Shown here one piece after another: positions 43,211-52,186 of a stretch of DNA of 64,000 nt. A program made the position numbers and the translations under genes. The stretch is from the NCBI GenBank assembly GCA_963829725.1, contig CAWHJW010000013.1:1-64000 (forward strand). The letters run 5' to 3'. Numbering within the stretch: the stretch's first letter is position 1; each line of letters begins with the position of its first letter. The notes beneath the pieces were generated by a model. That model saw nothing but the letters and a program-made list of their open reading frames with translations. It made no database searches and was not told the DNA's origin. The stretch comes from RYN-230 sp963829725 (GTDB taxonomy: Bacteria > Actinomycetota > Actinomycetes > Streptosporangiales > Streptosporangiaceae).

Positions 43211-44116
43211 CTATCCCGCGAACGCTGTGGCGGGCTGGCCGGCGACGCCCTCGACACGGGTCCGCAGCAGGTGCCCGGCCAGTGGTTCCGCGGCCCGCTG
43301 GGCCGGCGTCATGCCTTCCCAGGCCGTGGTGACGTACAGGTCGGTGAGGCCGGCGCCGCCGAACGCCGGGCAGGACGGCTGGGACACGGGCACCGGCAGC
43401 CCGGCCAGTGCCTCCCCGTCGGGCGAGTAGCGGCGCACCGCGCTGCCGCCCCACAGCGCCACCCACAGGCAGCCGGCGGCGTCCAGCACCAGGCCGTCCG
43501 GGATGCCCAGCCCGGACGGGACGGTCAGCAGGTCGCGGGACGGGCCGAGCGAGCCTGCCGCCGGGTCGAAGCCGAACGCGCGGATCCGCGGGCGCGGCTC
43601 CCCGGAGTCGATGTAGTACATCGTGCCGCCGTCCGGGCTCCAGCCCAGCCCGTTGGATTCGGTGACGCCGTCCAGCATCAGGGTGATCCGGCCCCCGGGG
43701 CCCAGGCGGTACAGCGCGCCGCCGCCGGGCCGCCGGTCCGCGGCCACCGTGCCGGCCCACAGCCCGGCCGGATCGCAGGCGCCGTCGTTGAACCGGACAT
43801 CCTCCGCCATCCCCGGCGGCCGGAGCGGCCCGCCGTCCGCCCGGCCGTCGGCGCCGACCAGCCGGAACCCGTCCGCGGCGGCCAGTACGTAGCCCCCGCC
43901 CGCGCGCGGCGCCGCCGCCCCGACCGCGACCCCGGCCGTGTGGACGACCTCGTCGCCCGCCCCGGGCCGGTACCGGTGCAGCCGCCCGGCGTGGATGTCC
44001 ACCCAGCACAGGGTCCCGGTGGCGGCGTCCCAGAACGGCCGCTCGCCCAGCTCCGCCCCGGCCGGGACCGCGACTTCCCAGGCCGCTGTCCCGGGCCGGT
44101 CGCCCGGCGCGGTCAC
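43211..44116 (-). CDS. SMP-30/gluconolactonase-family lactonase
   Basis: The 301-residue six-bladed propeller has the metal ligands expected for SMP-30: Glu in LGERPFWD, Asn in VRFNDG and ESNGLGW, and Asp in IPDGLVLD. Such enzymes open sugar lactones to sugar acids. GTG 44116 overlaps the permease stop (GTGA). With the IlvD/Edd-type dehydratase in the same cluster it fits an oxidative sugar pathway: dehydrogenase, lactonase, dehydratase. Confidence 0.88.
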   Translation of the reverse strand: MTAPGDRPGTAAWEVAVPAGAELGERPFWDAATGTLCWVDIHAGRLHRYRPGAGDEVVHTAGVAVGAAAPRAGGGYVLAAADGFRLVGADGRADGGPLRPPGMAEDVRFNDGACDPAGLWAGTVAADRRPGGGALYRLGPGGRITLMLDGVTESNGLGWSPDGGTMYYIDSGEPRPRIRAFGFDPAAGSLGPSRDLLTVPSGLGIPDGLVLDAAGCLWVALWGGSAVRRYSPDGEALAGLPVPVSQPSCPAFGGAGLTDLYVTTAWEGMTPAQRAAEPLAGHLLRTRVEGVAGQPATAFAG

Positions 44117-44997
44117 TTGCCCATCCCCAGGGTCAGCCCGCGCACCAGGTAGCGCTGGAAGATCAGGTAGACCACGATGGCCGGCACCGCGGACAGGAAC
44201 GAGCCCGCCATCAGCACCGGGATGCTGGTGGTCCGCCCGGACGACAGCGCGGCCAGCCCGACGGTGATCGTCCGCTGCTGCGGGTTCTGCAGGAACAGCA
44301 GCCCGACCAGCAGGTCGTCCCAGATCTGGATGAACTGCAGCACGGTCACGGTGGCGATGGCCGGCCAGGACAGCGGCAGCGCGATGCGCAGGAACGTCCG
44401 CTCGTAGCCGAGCCCGTCCATCACCGCCGCCTCGATCAGGTCATCGGAGATGCCCCGGTAGTAGGTGGCCATCAGGAACGTGGCGAACGGGGTGCCGAGC
44501 GCGACGTAGACGCAGATCGCGCCCAGGTAGGTGTTGATCAGGCCGAGCTTCCCGAGGTTCACGTACTCCGGGATGATGATCGACTGCAGCGGCACCATGA
44601 GCGCGGCCACCACGCCCAGGAACACCAAGCCGCTGCCCCGGTAGCGCAGCTTGGCGAACGCGAACCCGGCCGTGGTTGACACGGCCAGGATGAGCAGGAT
44701 GGACGCCACGCAGATCAGCGTGGAGTTGAACAGCTCCCGGCCGACCGGCAGCTCGGAGAAGAGCTGGCCCCAGCTCACCCCGGAGTGCCCGCGCTGCTGC
44801 TCGAACTGGGACTGGGTGCGGAACGCGTTATCCAGGATGTACCAGAACGGGTACAGCATGACGACGGCGATGACCGTCATGATGCCGAAGATCGCGCCGG
44901 CCCGGCCGCGCCGCCGGGCCCGCAGCGCCCGCCTGTGCGGCGCCTGGCCGGGGGCCGGTGCCGCTCCCGGGCGGGCCGCCAGCGAATCAGCCGCCAT
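44113..44997 (-). CDS. Carbohydrate ABC transporter permease, MalG-like
   Basis: The 294-residue product has six helices, a basic N-terminus and the EAA loop DDLIEAAVMDGLGYERTFLR. It has the MalG-type C-terminus, ending in helix 6 and RYLVRGLTLGMGK. It starts one base from the stop of the MalF-like gene and overlaps the SMP-30 start. Confidence 0.9.
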   Translation of the reverse strand: MAADSLAARPGAAPAPGQAPHRRALRARRRGRAGAIFGIMTVIAVVMLYPFWYILDNAFRTQSQFEQQRGHSGVSWGQLFSELPVGRELFNSTLICVASILLILAVSTTAGFAFAKLRYRGSGLVFLGVVAALMVPLQSIIIPEYVNLGKLGLINTYLGAICVYVALGTPFATFLMATYYRGISDDLIEAAVMDGLGYERTFLRIALPLSWPAIATVTVLQFIQIWDDLLVGLLFLQNPQQRTITVGLAALSSGRTTSIPVLMAGSFLSAVPAIVVYLIFQRYLVRGLTLGMGK

Positions 44998-45947
44998 CTA
45001 CCAGCCCTCCCCGTCCTCGGTCCGGATGAGGCGGAGCTGCACCAGCCCCACCACGATCATGATCACGAACAGGATGATCCCGTACAGCGCCCCGGTGCCG
45101 AACTGGCCCAGCGAGAACGCCGACTGGTAGATGAAGAACTCCAGTGTCGTGGTGCCGAACCCGGGGCCGCCGTTGGTCATCACGAAGATCAGGCTGAACA
45201 GCGCGGAGAACGCGCTGATCACCGTGATCACGAAGGAGAACTGCACGAACCGCTTGAGCAGCGGCAGGGTGACCCGGAAGAAGATCTGCCGCCGGTTCAG
45301 CCCGTCCACCCGGGCCGCCTCAAGCAGGGTCGGGTCCAGGGTGGCCATCCCGGTCAGGAAGATGATCGTGTTGGTGCCGAGCATGGACCAGATGAACGTG
45401 ATGGCCAGCGCGATCAGCGCGCTGCGCTGGCCGGCCAGCATGTCGGTCTGGAAGCTGCCCAGCCCGACCACGGCGAGCATCTTGTTCATCAGCCCGTTCA
45501 GCGCGAAGAACTGGACCGCCACCATGCCGATGACCACCCAGGACACCGCGGTCGGCAGGAAGTACACCGACCGGAAGAACCGCCAGCCGCGGACGTGCTC
45601 GTTCAGCAGCGCGGCGATCGCGAGCGGGATGCCGATCGCGAACGGGATGGCCAGCAGCAGCAGCGCGTTGTTCTCCAGCACCCGCCACAGCACCGGGTCG
45701 GACAGCGCGGTGGAGTAGGTGCTCGGCCCGATCCACTGGGCCGTCAGCCCGTTCCAGTTCGTCATCGAGTAGTAGACGGCCTGGCCGATCGGGATGCCGA
45801 GCAGGGCCAGCACCACGATCACCGCGGGCAGGGACAGCAGGATGCCCGCGCGCCGGCGGCGGCGGGCCAGCCTGCTGCGGCCCGGGCGGGCCGCTGGCCC
45901 GGGGAGGTGCCCCGGGCCAGCCGCGACGTCGCTTCCGAGACGCTCAC
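44998..45947 (-). CDS. Carbohydrate ABC transporter permease, MalF-like; probable N-terminal frameshift
   Basis: From about 45880 down the frame is a normal MalF-type permease with six helices and the EAA loop TLLEAARVDGLNRRQIFFR. There is no start codon in that frame between the upstream stop and the first transmembrane helix. A GTG at 45947, eight bases after the binding-protein stop, opens an Arg/Ala-rich cytosolic N-terminus in another frame. One missing base in the CCCGGG tract at 45881-45886 joins the two into a natural protein of about 317 residues. A start inside the first helix (45822) is less likely. Confidence 0.8.
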
Positions 45948-45954
45948 CAGCGCA

Positions 45955-47253
45955 TCACGGGTAGCTGGTCCCCCTCTGGGTGGTGGGCAGCTGCCCGAAC
46001 GTGGTCTGCATGCTGGACAGCGCGGACGTCGGCGAGATGCTGCCGTTCAGCACCGACGGGAGCACCTTGCTGCCGGTGTTGACCACGTCGGGCTGCACGA
46101 CGTTGTCCAGCATCGGATAGACGGTCAGGTGATCGGCGCTGACGAAGTTCAGCATCTGCTGGTTCACCGGGTTGGACGTGGACGTCCCGGTGATGGCCGG
46201 GATCAGCCCGGCGGCGTTGATGATCTGCGCCGCCTGGGGCGTGGTCATGAACTCCAGGAACTGCAGCGCCTCGGGCTGGTGCTGGCTGTAGCTCGTCATC
46301 GACAGGCCATCACCCGCGAAGTCGACCACGCCCTTGATCGGGGTGTCGGAGAACGGCGGCACGAACGCGGCCACCTTGGACCCGAGCGCGCTGGTGAACT
46401 TCTGCGTGTCCCAGGTGCCGTCCACCATCATGGCGGCCTTGCCGGTCTCGAAGTCGCCCAGGTTGTTGGTCTTGGTCAGCACGTCGCTGTTGGTGCAGCC
46501 CTCGCTCTTGAGCTTGGCCCAGGTGCTCAGCTGGGCCTGGTTGGCGGCGGAGGTCCACGGGATCTGGCCGCTGTAGAGCTGCTGCCAGTTCGTCACCGGG
46601 TGCGCGCCGATCATCATGTAGCTCATGTCGTACCAGGGGTAGAACTCCGCGCCGAGCGGCTGGCCCCCGTTGCCGTAGGTCAGCGGCATGTACCCGGCCG
46701 CCTTGAGCTTCTTGCACGCGGTGAACAGCTGGCTCCAGTCGGTCGGCACGGCGGTCACCCCGGCCTTGGCGAACGCGGCCTTGTTATAGAAGCCGATGTA
46801 GAACTGGTTCTCCAGCGGGATCACGTACGGCCCGTTGGCCGCGTTGAACTGGTCCGAGGTCCACTTGAGCGCGTTGGGATCGATCCGGGCCAGGTCGGCG
46901 GCCGGGATCTTGCCCTTCAGGTTGGCCAGGAACTCCTTGTACTGCAAGGTGAACAGCCCGGTCCACATGACCGCCAGGTCCGGGCCGGTCTTGGACACCG
47001 CCGCCGCCTGCAGCAGCGCGAAATAGTTGTCGGCGGGCTGGCTCACCACGTTGACGGTGACGTTCTTGTGCAGTTTCTCGAACGCCTTGGCCAGGTTCTT
47101 CAGCGCGGTCGCATTCTGCTCCGTGCCGTAGTTCTCCCAGATGGTGAGCGTGACGGGGCCCGATGCGGAGCCACTGCTCCCCCCGCCGCTGCCGCACGCG
47201 GTGGCCAGCAGGGCCGCGGCGGCCGTGACGGCCAGCACTTTCCAGCGTCTCAC
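45955..47253 (-). CDS. Sugar-binding lipoprotein of the ABC transporter (SBP family 1)
   Basis: The 432-residue protein has a lipoprotein signal with lipobox ending at Cys20 and a Gly/Ser linker. The body shows the family-1 pattern: VTLTIWENYG, TGPDLAVMW, YVIPLENQFYIGFYNKAAF and MMVDGTWD. It likely captures a mono- or oligosaccharide or sugar acid outside the membrane. A 67-base gap separates it from the IlvD/Edd-type gene upstream. The permeases follow directly. Confidence 0.9.
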   Translation of the reverse strand: MRRWKVLAVTAAAALLATACGSGGGSSGSASGPVTLTIWENYGTEQNATALKNLAKAFEKLHKNVTVNVVSQPADNYFALLQAAAVSKTGPDLAVMWTGLFTLQYKEFLANLKGKIPAADLARIDPNALKWTSDQFNAANGPYVIPLENQFYIGFYNKAAFAKAGVTAVPTDWSQLFTACKKLKAAGYMPLTYGNGGQPLGAEFYPWYDMSYMMIGAHPVTNWQQLYSGQIPWTSAANQAQLSTWAKLKSEGCTNSDVLTKTNNLGDFETGKAAMMVDGTWDTQKFTSALGSKVAAFVPPFSDTPIKGVVDFAGDGLSMTSYSQHQPEALQFLEFMTTPQAAQIINAAGLIPAITGTSTSNPVNQQMLNFVSADHLTVYPMLDNVVQPDVVNTGSKVLPSVLNGSISPTSALSSMQTTFGQLPTTQRGTSYP

Positions 47254-47320
47254 GGCTGTCTCCTTCTCTCTTGTGCCTCGATATCTCGGTCACCGCGGTG
47301 GCCTGGCGCGGCCGGCCCAG

Positions 47321-49065
47321 TCAGGACCGGCCGACGACCGGCTCCACGAACCGGCGGTGCTCCTCCGTCGGGGCCCGCAGGAAGTCCAGGTCACAACCAT
47401 CGGGTGCCTGCAGCACGTGGTCGCGGTAGAGGGCCGGCCAGCCGCGCAGGTGCGGCGAGGCCGGCCGGGACCAGGCGGCCCGGCGGCGGGCCAGCTCAGC
47501 CTCGGGAATGTCCAGGGTCAGCGACCCCGCGGCCACGTCCACCGCCACCGGGTCGCCGTCGCGGACCAGGGCCAGCGGCCCGCCCACCGCGGCCTCGGGG
47601 GCCGCGTGCAGGAACACGGTGCCGAAGCTGGTCCCGCTCATCCGGGCGTCGGTCACCCGGACCATGTCGGTGACGCCCGCGGCGGCCAGCTTGGCCGGGA
47701 CCGGGATCATGCCCCACTCCGGCATCCCGGGCACGCCGGCCGGCCGCAGCCGGCCAGCACCAGCACCGTGTCCGGGGTCACCGGCAGCGCCGGGTCCTCG
47801 ACCCGGCGGCGCATCTCGTCGTAGCCGTGGAACACCAGGGCCGGGCCGCGGTGCCGGAGCAGCGCCGGCGTCGCCGCGGACGTCTTCACCACCGCACCGT
47901 CGGGCGCGAGCGAGCCGTGCACCACCGCGAAAGCGCCGTTCCTTCCCAACGCCCCGCCCGTGGTCCTGACCACCCCGGAGGCCGGGGGAGCGGCCCGGGC
48001 GACCTCGCCGACAGTGGTGCCGGTGACGACGGCCGCGTCACCGTCGATCAGCCCGCCCAGTTCCCGCAGCAGTGCCGGGACCCCGCCCGCCGCGTCCAGG
48101 TCGGGCAGCAGGCCGGTACCGGACGGCTCCACGTCGGCCAGCACCGGCACCCCCTGGCCGAGCCGGCCGAGCTCCGCCAGCGGCAGCGGGACCCCGGCCC
48201 GGCCGGCGATCGCGGCCAGGTGGATGACCGCGTTGGTCGAGCCGCCGATGGCGTGCAGCATCCGGATGGCGTTGCGGAACGCGGCCGGGGTCAGGATGGC
48301 TGAGGGCCGGCGGCAGGCCAGCACCGCGACGACCGCGGCCTGCCCGGCCGCGGCGGCGGCGGCCGCGGCCCGCGGGTCACCCGCGGGGATGGTGGCCGAG
48401 CCGGGCACCATCAGCCCGAGCGTCTCGGACATGATCGCCATGGTCGAGGCGGTGCCCATGGTGTTGCAGGTCCCGGTGGCGCAGCCCAGGCAGCGCTCCA
48501 GTTCCTGCCACCCGGCGTCGTCCAGCCGGCCCGCCCGGCGCTCCTCCCACAGCCGCCACAGATCGCTGCCGGTGCCCAGGCGGCGGCCGCGGAACGTGGC
48601 TGGCGCCCGGGAGCCGCTGGTCACCACGACCACGGGCAGGTCAGCGCTGACCGCGCCCATGATGGCGCCCGGCACCGTCTTGTCGCACCCGGCCAGCAGC
48701 ACGATCCCGTCCAGCGGGTTGCTGCGGATCATCTCCTCGATCTCGATGGCGAGCAGGTTGCGGTAGAGCATGGCGCTCGGCTTCATCAGGTCCTCGCCGA
48801 GCGACATCGAGCCGAACTCGGCGGGCATGCCGCCGGCCGCCCGGATGCCGTCGGCCACCGCGCCGGCCAGGCCCCGCAGCGGCAGGTTGCACGGGTTGAG
48901 GTCGCTGGCCGAGTTGGCGACGCCGATCACCGGCTGCCCGCCCGCGGCGCTGACCCGGAGCCCGGCCGCCGCGAAGGCCGCCCGGTGCGCCAGTGCCACC
49001 TCGTCGTCGCCGCACAGCCAGGCGCCGCTGCGCAGCCTCCCGCTCACCGGGCCCGCCGGGCTCAC
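47321..49065 (-). pseudogene. IlvD/Edd-family dehydratase (sugar-acid dehydratase) with one frameshift
   Basis: GTG 49065 overlaps the U32-like stop (GTGA). The protein shows the family's cluster cysteines: Cys in LNPCNLPLRG, in LLAGCDKTVPG and in LGCATGTCNTMGTAS. At about 47735-47746 the frame is broken; the C-terminal VPGMPEWGMIPVPAKL and MVRVTDARMSGTSFG continue in a second frame to 47321. One missing C in the GGCCGGCCGG tract restores a protein of about 581 residues. The family dehydrates dihydroxy acids or sugar acids such as arabonate and xylonate. The context of an ABC importer and SMP-30 lactonase favours a sugar acid. Confidence 0.78.
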
Positions 49066-50078
49066 CGGGCCGGCTCCGGGATGCCGAGGCCGGGCGCGCC
49101 CGCCTTGGACTGGACCAGCCCGAGGCCGGACCGGTCCATCCACTCCAGCGCCACCCGGGCCCGGTGCACCTTCTCCCGGGCAATGGCCGCCGCCTCGCCC
49201 ACCAGGTGCAGCCCGCTGGGGTACAGCAGCCGGGAGTTGCGCAGCCCGAACTTCACGTACATCGGCGCGGCCGCCGCTACCAGGTCGGCGGCCTCATGGC
49301 CGCGCACCACCCCGCCCATCGCGCTGGGCGCCTCGACGTACAGGTCGATCGGCAGCGTGGTGGCCGCCCGCAGCTCGGCCAGCTGGCCCGTGGTCATATC
49401 CGAGGGGACGTTCACCGTGTGCCCGCCCAGCCGCTCCAGCTGGCGGACGGTCATCGGGTTGGCGGGCGCCAGCATGGCCGACACCTTCCACACCACCGAG
49501 CCCGGGATCTGGCCGGCCCGCTGCATCCCGGCCAGCAGCTCCAGCAGGCCGGTGTCGGCGACCAGGAAGCCGCGGATGCCGTGCTCCACGCCGCGCAGCA
49601 CGTCGTCCACCGCGTACCGCAGCTGCCGGGAGCCGCGGATCAGCCCGGCCCGCGACGGCCCCTCGTCGGACTGGGCCAGGCTGCCCACGTCCCACTCTTC
49701 CCGCGGCCCGACGAACAGCGAGATCTCCAGCCCGTGCTCGGCCCCCAGCGCGGCCATCTCCTCCAGTTCGGCGCCGGACAGCAGCATGGCGCCGCTGCCC
49801 TGGGACACCCGGTTGACCGTGATGCCCTCGTCGGCGGCCTGCTCCACGACCGCGCGCAGCACGGCCGGCCCCTCGACGCTGGGGATCTCGATCCGGAAGT
49901 CGGCGCCGTCCGGGAACCGGGCCGTGCTCCGGGCAGGCCCCGGCTCGGCCGCGATGCCGTGCCGGGCCAGCGTCCCGGCGCCGGTCAGCCGGCCGGCTCC
50001 GGGGGAGTGGTCACCGGCCGCGGTCCCGGCCTCGGGGCCGGCCTGCGCACCGCGAGCTTGCTCAGCGCCGAGCGTCAC
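49062..50078 (-). CDS. U32-peptidase-like TIM-barrel protein of unknown function
   Basis: The 338-residue product resembles the U32/YegQ-type barrel proteins: repeated strand-turn patterns such as GITVNRVSQGSGAMLLSGAE, GIRGFLVADTGLLELL and the late KFGLRNSRLLYPSGLHL. GTG 50078 overlaps the previous stop by one base. U32 proteins act in RNA, cofactor or peptide metabolism, but this branch sits in carbohydrate clusters and its activity is unknown to me. It is translationally coupled to the M24-like gene before it and the dehydratase after it. Confidence 0.6.
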   Translation of the reverse strand: MTLGAEQARGAQAGPEAGTAAGDHSPGAGRLTGAGTLARHGIAAEPGPARSTARFPDGADFRIEIPSVEGPAVLRAVVEQAADEGITVNRVSQGSGAMLLSGAELEEMAALGAEHGLEISLFVGPREEWDVGSLAQSDEGPSRAGLIRGSRQLRYAVDDVLRGVEHGIRGFLVADTGLLELLAGMQRAGQIPGSVVWKVSAMLAPANPMTVRQLERLGGHTVNVPSDMTTGQLAELRAATTLPIDLYVEAPSAMGGVVRGHEAADLVAAAAPMYVKFGLRNSRLLYPSGLHLVGEAAAIAREKVHRARVALEWMDRSGLGLVQSKAGAPGLGIPEPAR

Positions 50079-51217
50079 TACGCCACCTCCAGTACCGCCG
50101 GGCGTGGCGGCAGCAGTTCGTCGTCGTCCTCGGACGGCCACCCTGGGCCGGTGGTCAGGCGCTCCAGCCCGCCCTCGGTCACCAGGTAGGTGTCCTCCGC
50201 CTTGGCCCCGCCCGGCAGGCTGGGGTTCCAGGCCACCGCGTGCCCGGGCGCGACCGGGATGCCGTACCAGCGCGAGTCCCGCTGGCACGGGGCGATCTCG
50301 AATTCGCGCTGGGCATAGCCGATCGGCCCGCCCTGGTAGTGGCCGGCCCAGGCACCGGGTGCTCCTTCCCGGTCATAGCCGCGGTCCAGCGCGGCGAGCA
50401 CGTCGCCGTACCGGTTCGGCGGCGCCGACGCGGCCAGCGTGGCGCGCTCGATGCGCAGCACCCGGGCTCGCTGCGCCGCGAACTCCGGGTCCGGGCGCCC
50501 GGCGGCCGCGAACCGGGTGGCGGCGGCGTGCAGCCCGCCGCGCCGGGCGACGACGACCGCCATGGCCAGGTGGCGGACCGGGGCGCCCACTGCCATCGGG
50601 TGCCGGAACCGGCCCACCCGGTCGTCCCCGCCGGCAATGAGCACCGGGGTGTCGGCGCCCCGCGATTCCAGCACCGCCGCGGCCCGGGCCGCGATATCGG
50701 TGTCCCGTTCACCGGGGCGCCAGGCGGCCAGCGACTGCTGCAGCGCGTCGGCCGCGTCGGCGCCGAGGCTCCGCAGGTCGGCCTGCTCGGCGGGGGAAAG
50801 GGCGAGCCGCAGGGCGCACAGGTCGCCGGCCACGTCCAGGCCGAAGCCGGGATGCCCGTCCGCGGCCAGCCGGGCCGCCGCCGCGCCCGCCAGGTCCTGC
50901 GCGGCGCGCACGAACGCCGCCGGCTCGTACCAGGGGACGGCGACCAGGTCGGTGAACCCGTGCCGCCGCGGCTGGTACTCCTCACTCACCCGGTCGGCTT
51001 CCACCTCGGTGGTGACCAGGGCGGCACCGTGCCGGGCGGCCACCACCCAGACCAGGTCCACCCCGGCGGCCCGGTCCACCGGGGCGGCCACCGCCCCGGT
51101 CGCCCAGGCCACGGCGGCCGGGCCGGTGAGCACCACGGCCGGCACGTCCGGATGCCCGGCCAGCCAGCCGTCCAGGCGCGCCCGGGCGGCAGCCGCCCGG
51201 GGCACGCTCGACGGCAC
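50078..51217 (-). CDS. M24 (Xaa-Pro peptidase/creatinase-fold) protein with apparently lost metal ligands
   Basis: The 379-residue product has the two-domain creatinase layout. The pita-bread domain is recognisable by GHYQGGPIGY and AEDTYLVTEGG. Against the canonical ligands (Asp, Asp, His, Glu, Glu), the first two aspartates appear replaced in AVVVARRGGLHAAATR and one Glu in VAWNPSLPGG; one His and the last Glu remain. It may be a non-hydrolytic pseudoenzyme or have changed chemistry. GTG 51217 is chosen because codons upstream lack GC bias and an operator palindrome lies at 51220-51236. It heads the long minus-strand sugar operon. Confidence 0.68.
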   Translation of the reverse strand: MPSSVPRAAAARARLDGWLAGHPDVPAVVLTGPAAVAWATGAVAAPVDRAAGVDLVWVVAARHGAALVTTEVEADRVSEEYQPRRHGFTDLVAVPWYEPAAFVRAAQDLAGAAAARLAADGHPGFGLDVAGDLCALRLALSPAEQADLRSLGADAADALQQSLAAWRPGERDTDIAARAAAVLESRGADTPVLIAGGDDRVGRFRHPMAVGAPVRHLAMAVVVARRGGLHAAATRFAAAGRPDPEFAAQRARVLRIERATLAASAPPNRYGDVLAALDRGYDREGAPGAWAGHYQGGPIGYAQREFEIAPCQRDSRWYGIPVAPGHAVAWNPSLPGGAKAEDTYLVTEGGLERLTTGPGWPSEDDDELLPPRPAVLEVA

Positions 51218-51219
51218 TT

Positions 51220-51346
51220 GTTCGGCTGTACCGAACGAAGTTTTGTGATGTAGAATCACGCCGACATGGAATCATCCGCATTTGTCCATGTCAAGGCACT
51301 TTAGGACTCGCTACCATAACGGATGAGCGTTCTGTCATACCGAACA
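51220..51346. promoter_or_regulatory. IclR-type divergent promoter region with three inverted repeats
   Basis: GTTCGG-n5-CCGAAC (51220-51236) is a perfect palindrome beside the M24-like start, and the same TACCGAAC half-site recurs at 51339-51346 before the IclR gene. Two more inverted repeats lie between: GTGAT-n5-ATCAC (51245-51259) and GACATGGA-n14-TCCATGTC (51263-51292). The IclR protein is the likely binder, controlling both directions. Confidence 0.6.
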
Positions 51347-51367
51347 ATGTGGTTGAGGGGTGAGCAG

Positions 51368-52186
51368 GTGGCGGCGCAGCAGGACGGCCGGCCGGCTGGC
51401 CGGTACACGGTGCAGAGCGTGGCCCGGGCACTGCGGCTGGTCGGCATCGTGGCCGACGGGCCGGCGCAGGGCCAGACGCTGAGCGAGCTGGCCGGCGCGC
51501 TCGGCACGTCGAAGAGCGCCACGCTGGCCCTGGCCCGGACCCTGGAGGCGTTCGGGTACCTGCGGGACGCGCGGCCCGGCCCGCGGTACACGCTGGGCAC
51601 CGCGCTGATCCGGCTCGGCGACATCGTCGGCCGCCAGCTTCCGCTCGGCGACCTGTGCCGGCCGCTGCTCGACGACCTGTCCGAGGCGACCAAGATGACC
51701 GCGCGGATCGCGGTCTGCGAGGGCGGGTACCCGGTGTTCATCGCCCGCGTGGACGGGCCGGGCAGCGTCCGCTTCTACACCCCGCTCGGCCAGCGCGAGG
51801 TCCCGTACGCCTCGGCGGCCGGGAAGGCCATCCTGTCGGTGCTGCCCGAGGACGAGATCCGCCGGATCTGCGCGGACACCGGGCTGGCGCCGCGCACCGC
51901 GCACACCATCACCGACCTGGACACGCTGCTGGACAACCTGGCCGCCGCCCGGCGGCTCGGCTTCGCGGTCGATGACGAGGAGGACGCGGAGGGGGTGTTC
52001 TGCGCGGGCGCCGCCTTCTTCGGGCACGACGGCAGCTGCGCGGGCGCGGTGAGCGTCACCGGCATCAAGGGTGACCTGCCCGCGTGGCGGATCGATGAGC
52101 TGGGCCGGGCGGTCCGTGGCTGCGCCGAGCGGGTGACCGCCCTGCTCGGCGGCGCCGCGCGCGGAGGTGATCCCGGTGCGCGCTGA
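51368..52186 (+). CDS. IclR-family transcriptional regulator
   Basis: The 272-residue protein has an N-terminal winged helix (TVQSVARALRLV, then TLSELAGALGTSKSATLALA) and the IclR effector domain (YASAAGKAILSVLPEDEI, then GFAVDDEEDAEGVFC). GTG 51368 is preferred over ATG 51323 because GAGGGG precedes it and codons upstream lack GC bias. It is divergent from the M24-like operon and followed by the zinc alcohol dehydrogenase. It is the obvious regulator of the sugar cluster. Confidence 0.87.
   Translation: MAAQQDGRPAGRYTVQSVARALRLVGIVADGPAQGQTLSELAGALGTSKSATLALARTLEAFGYLRDARPGPRYTLGTALIRLGDIVGRQLPLGDLCRPLLDDLSEATKMTARIAVCEGGYPVFIARVDGPGSVRFYTPLGQREVPYASAAGKAILSVLPEDEIRRICADTGLAPRTAHTITDLDTLLDNLAAARRLGFAVDDEEDAEGVFCAGAAFFGHDGSCAGAVSVTGIKGDLPAWRIDELGRAVRGCAERVTALLGGAARGGDPGAR

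Noticed and set aside
51323..51367. A longer IclR start at ATG 51323.
   Set aside because: Codons 51323-51367 lack GC bias in third positions, and a ribosome site points to GTG 51368. The segment also contains an operator half-site.
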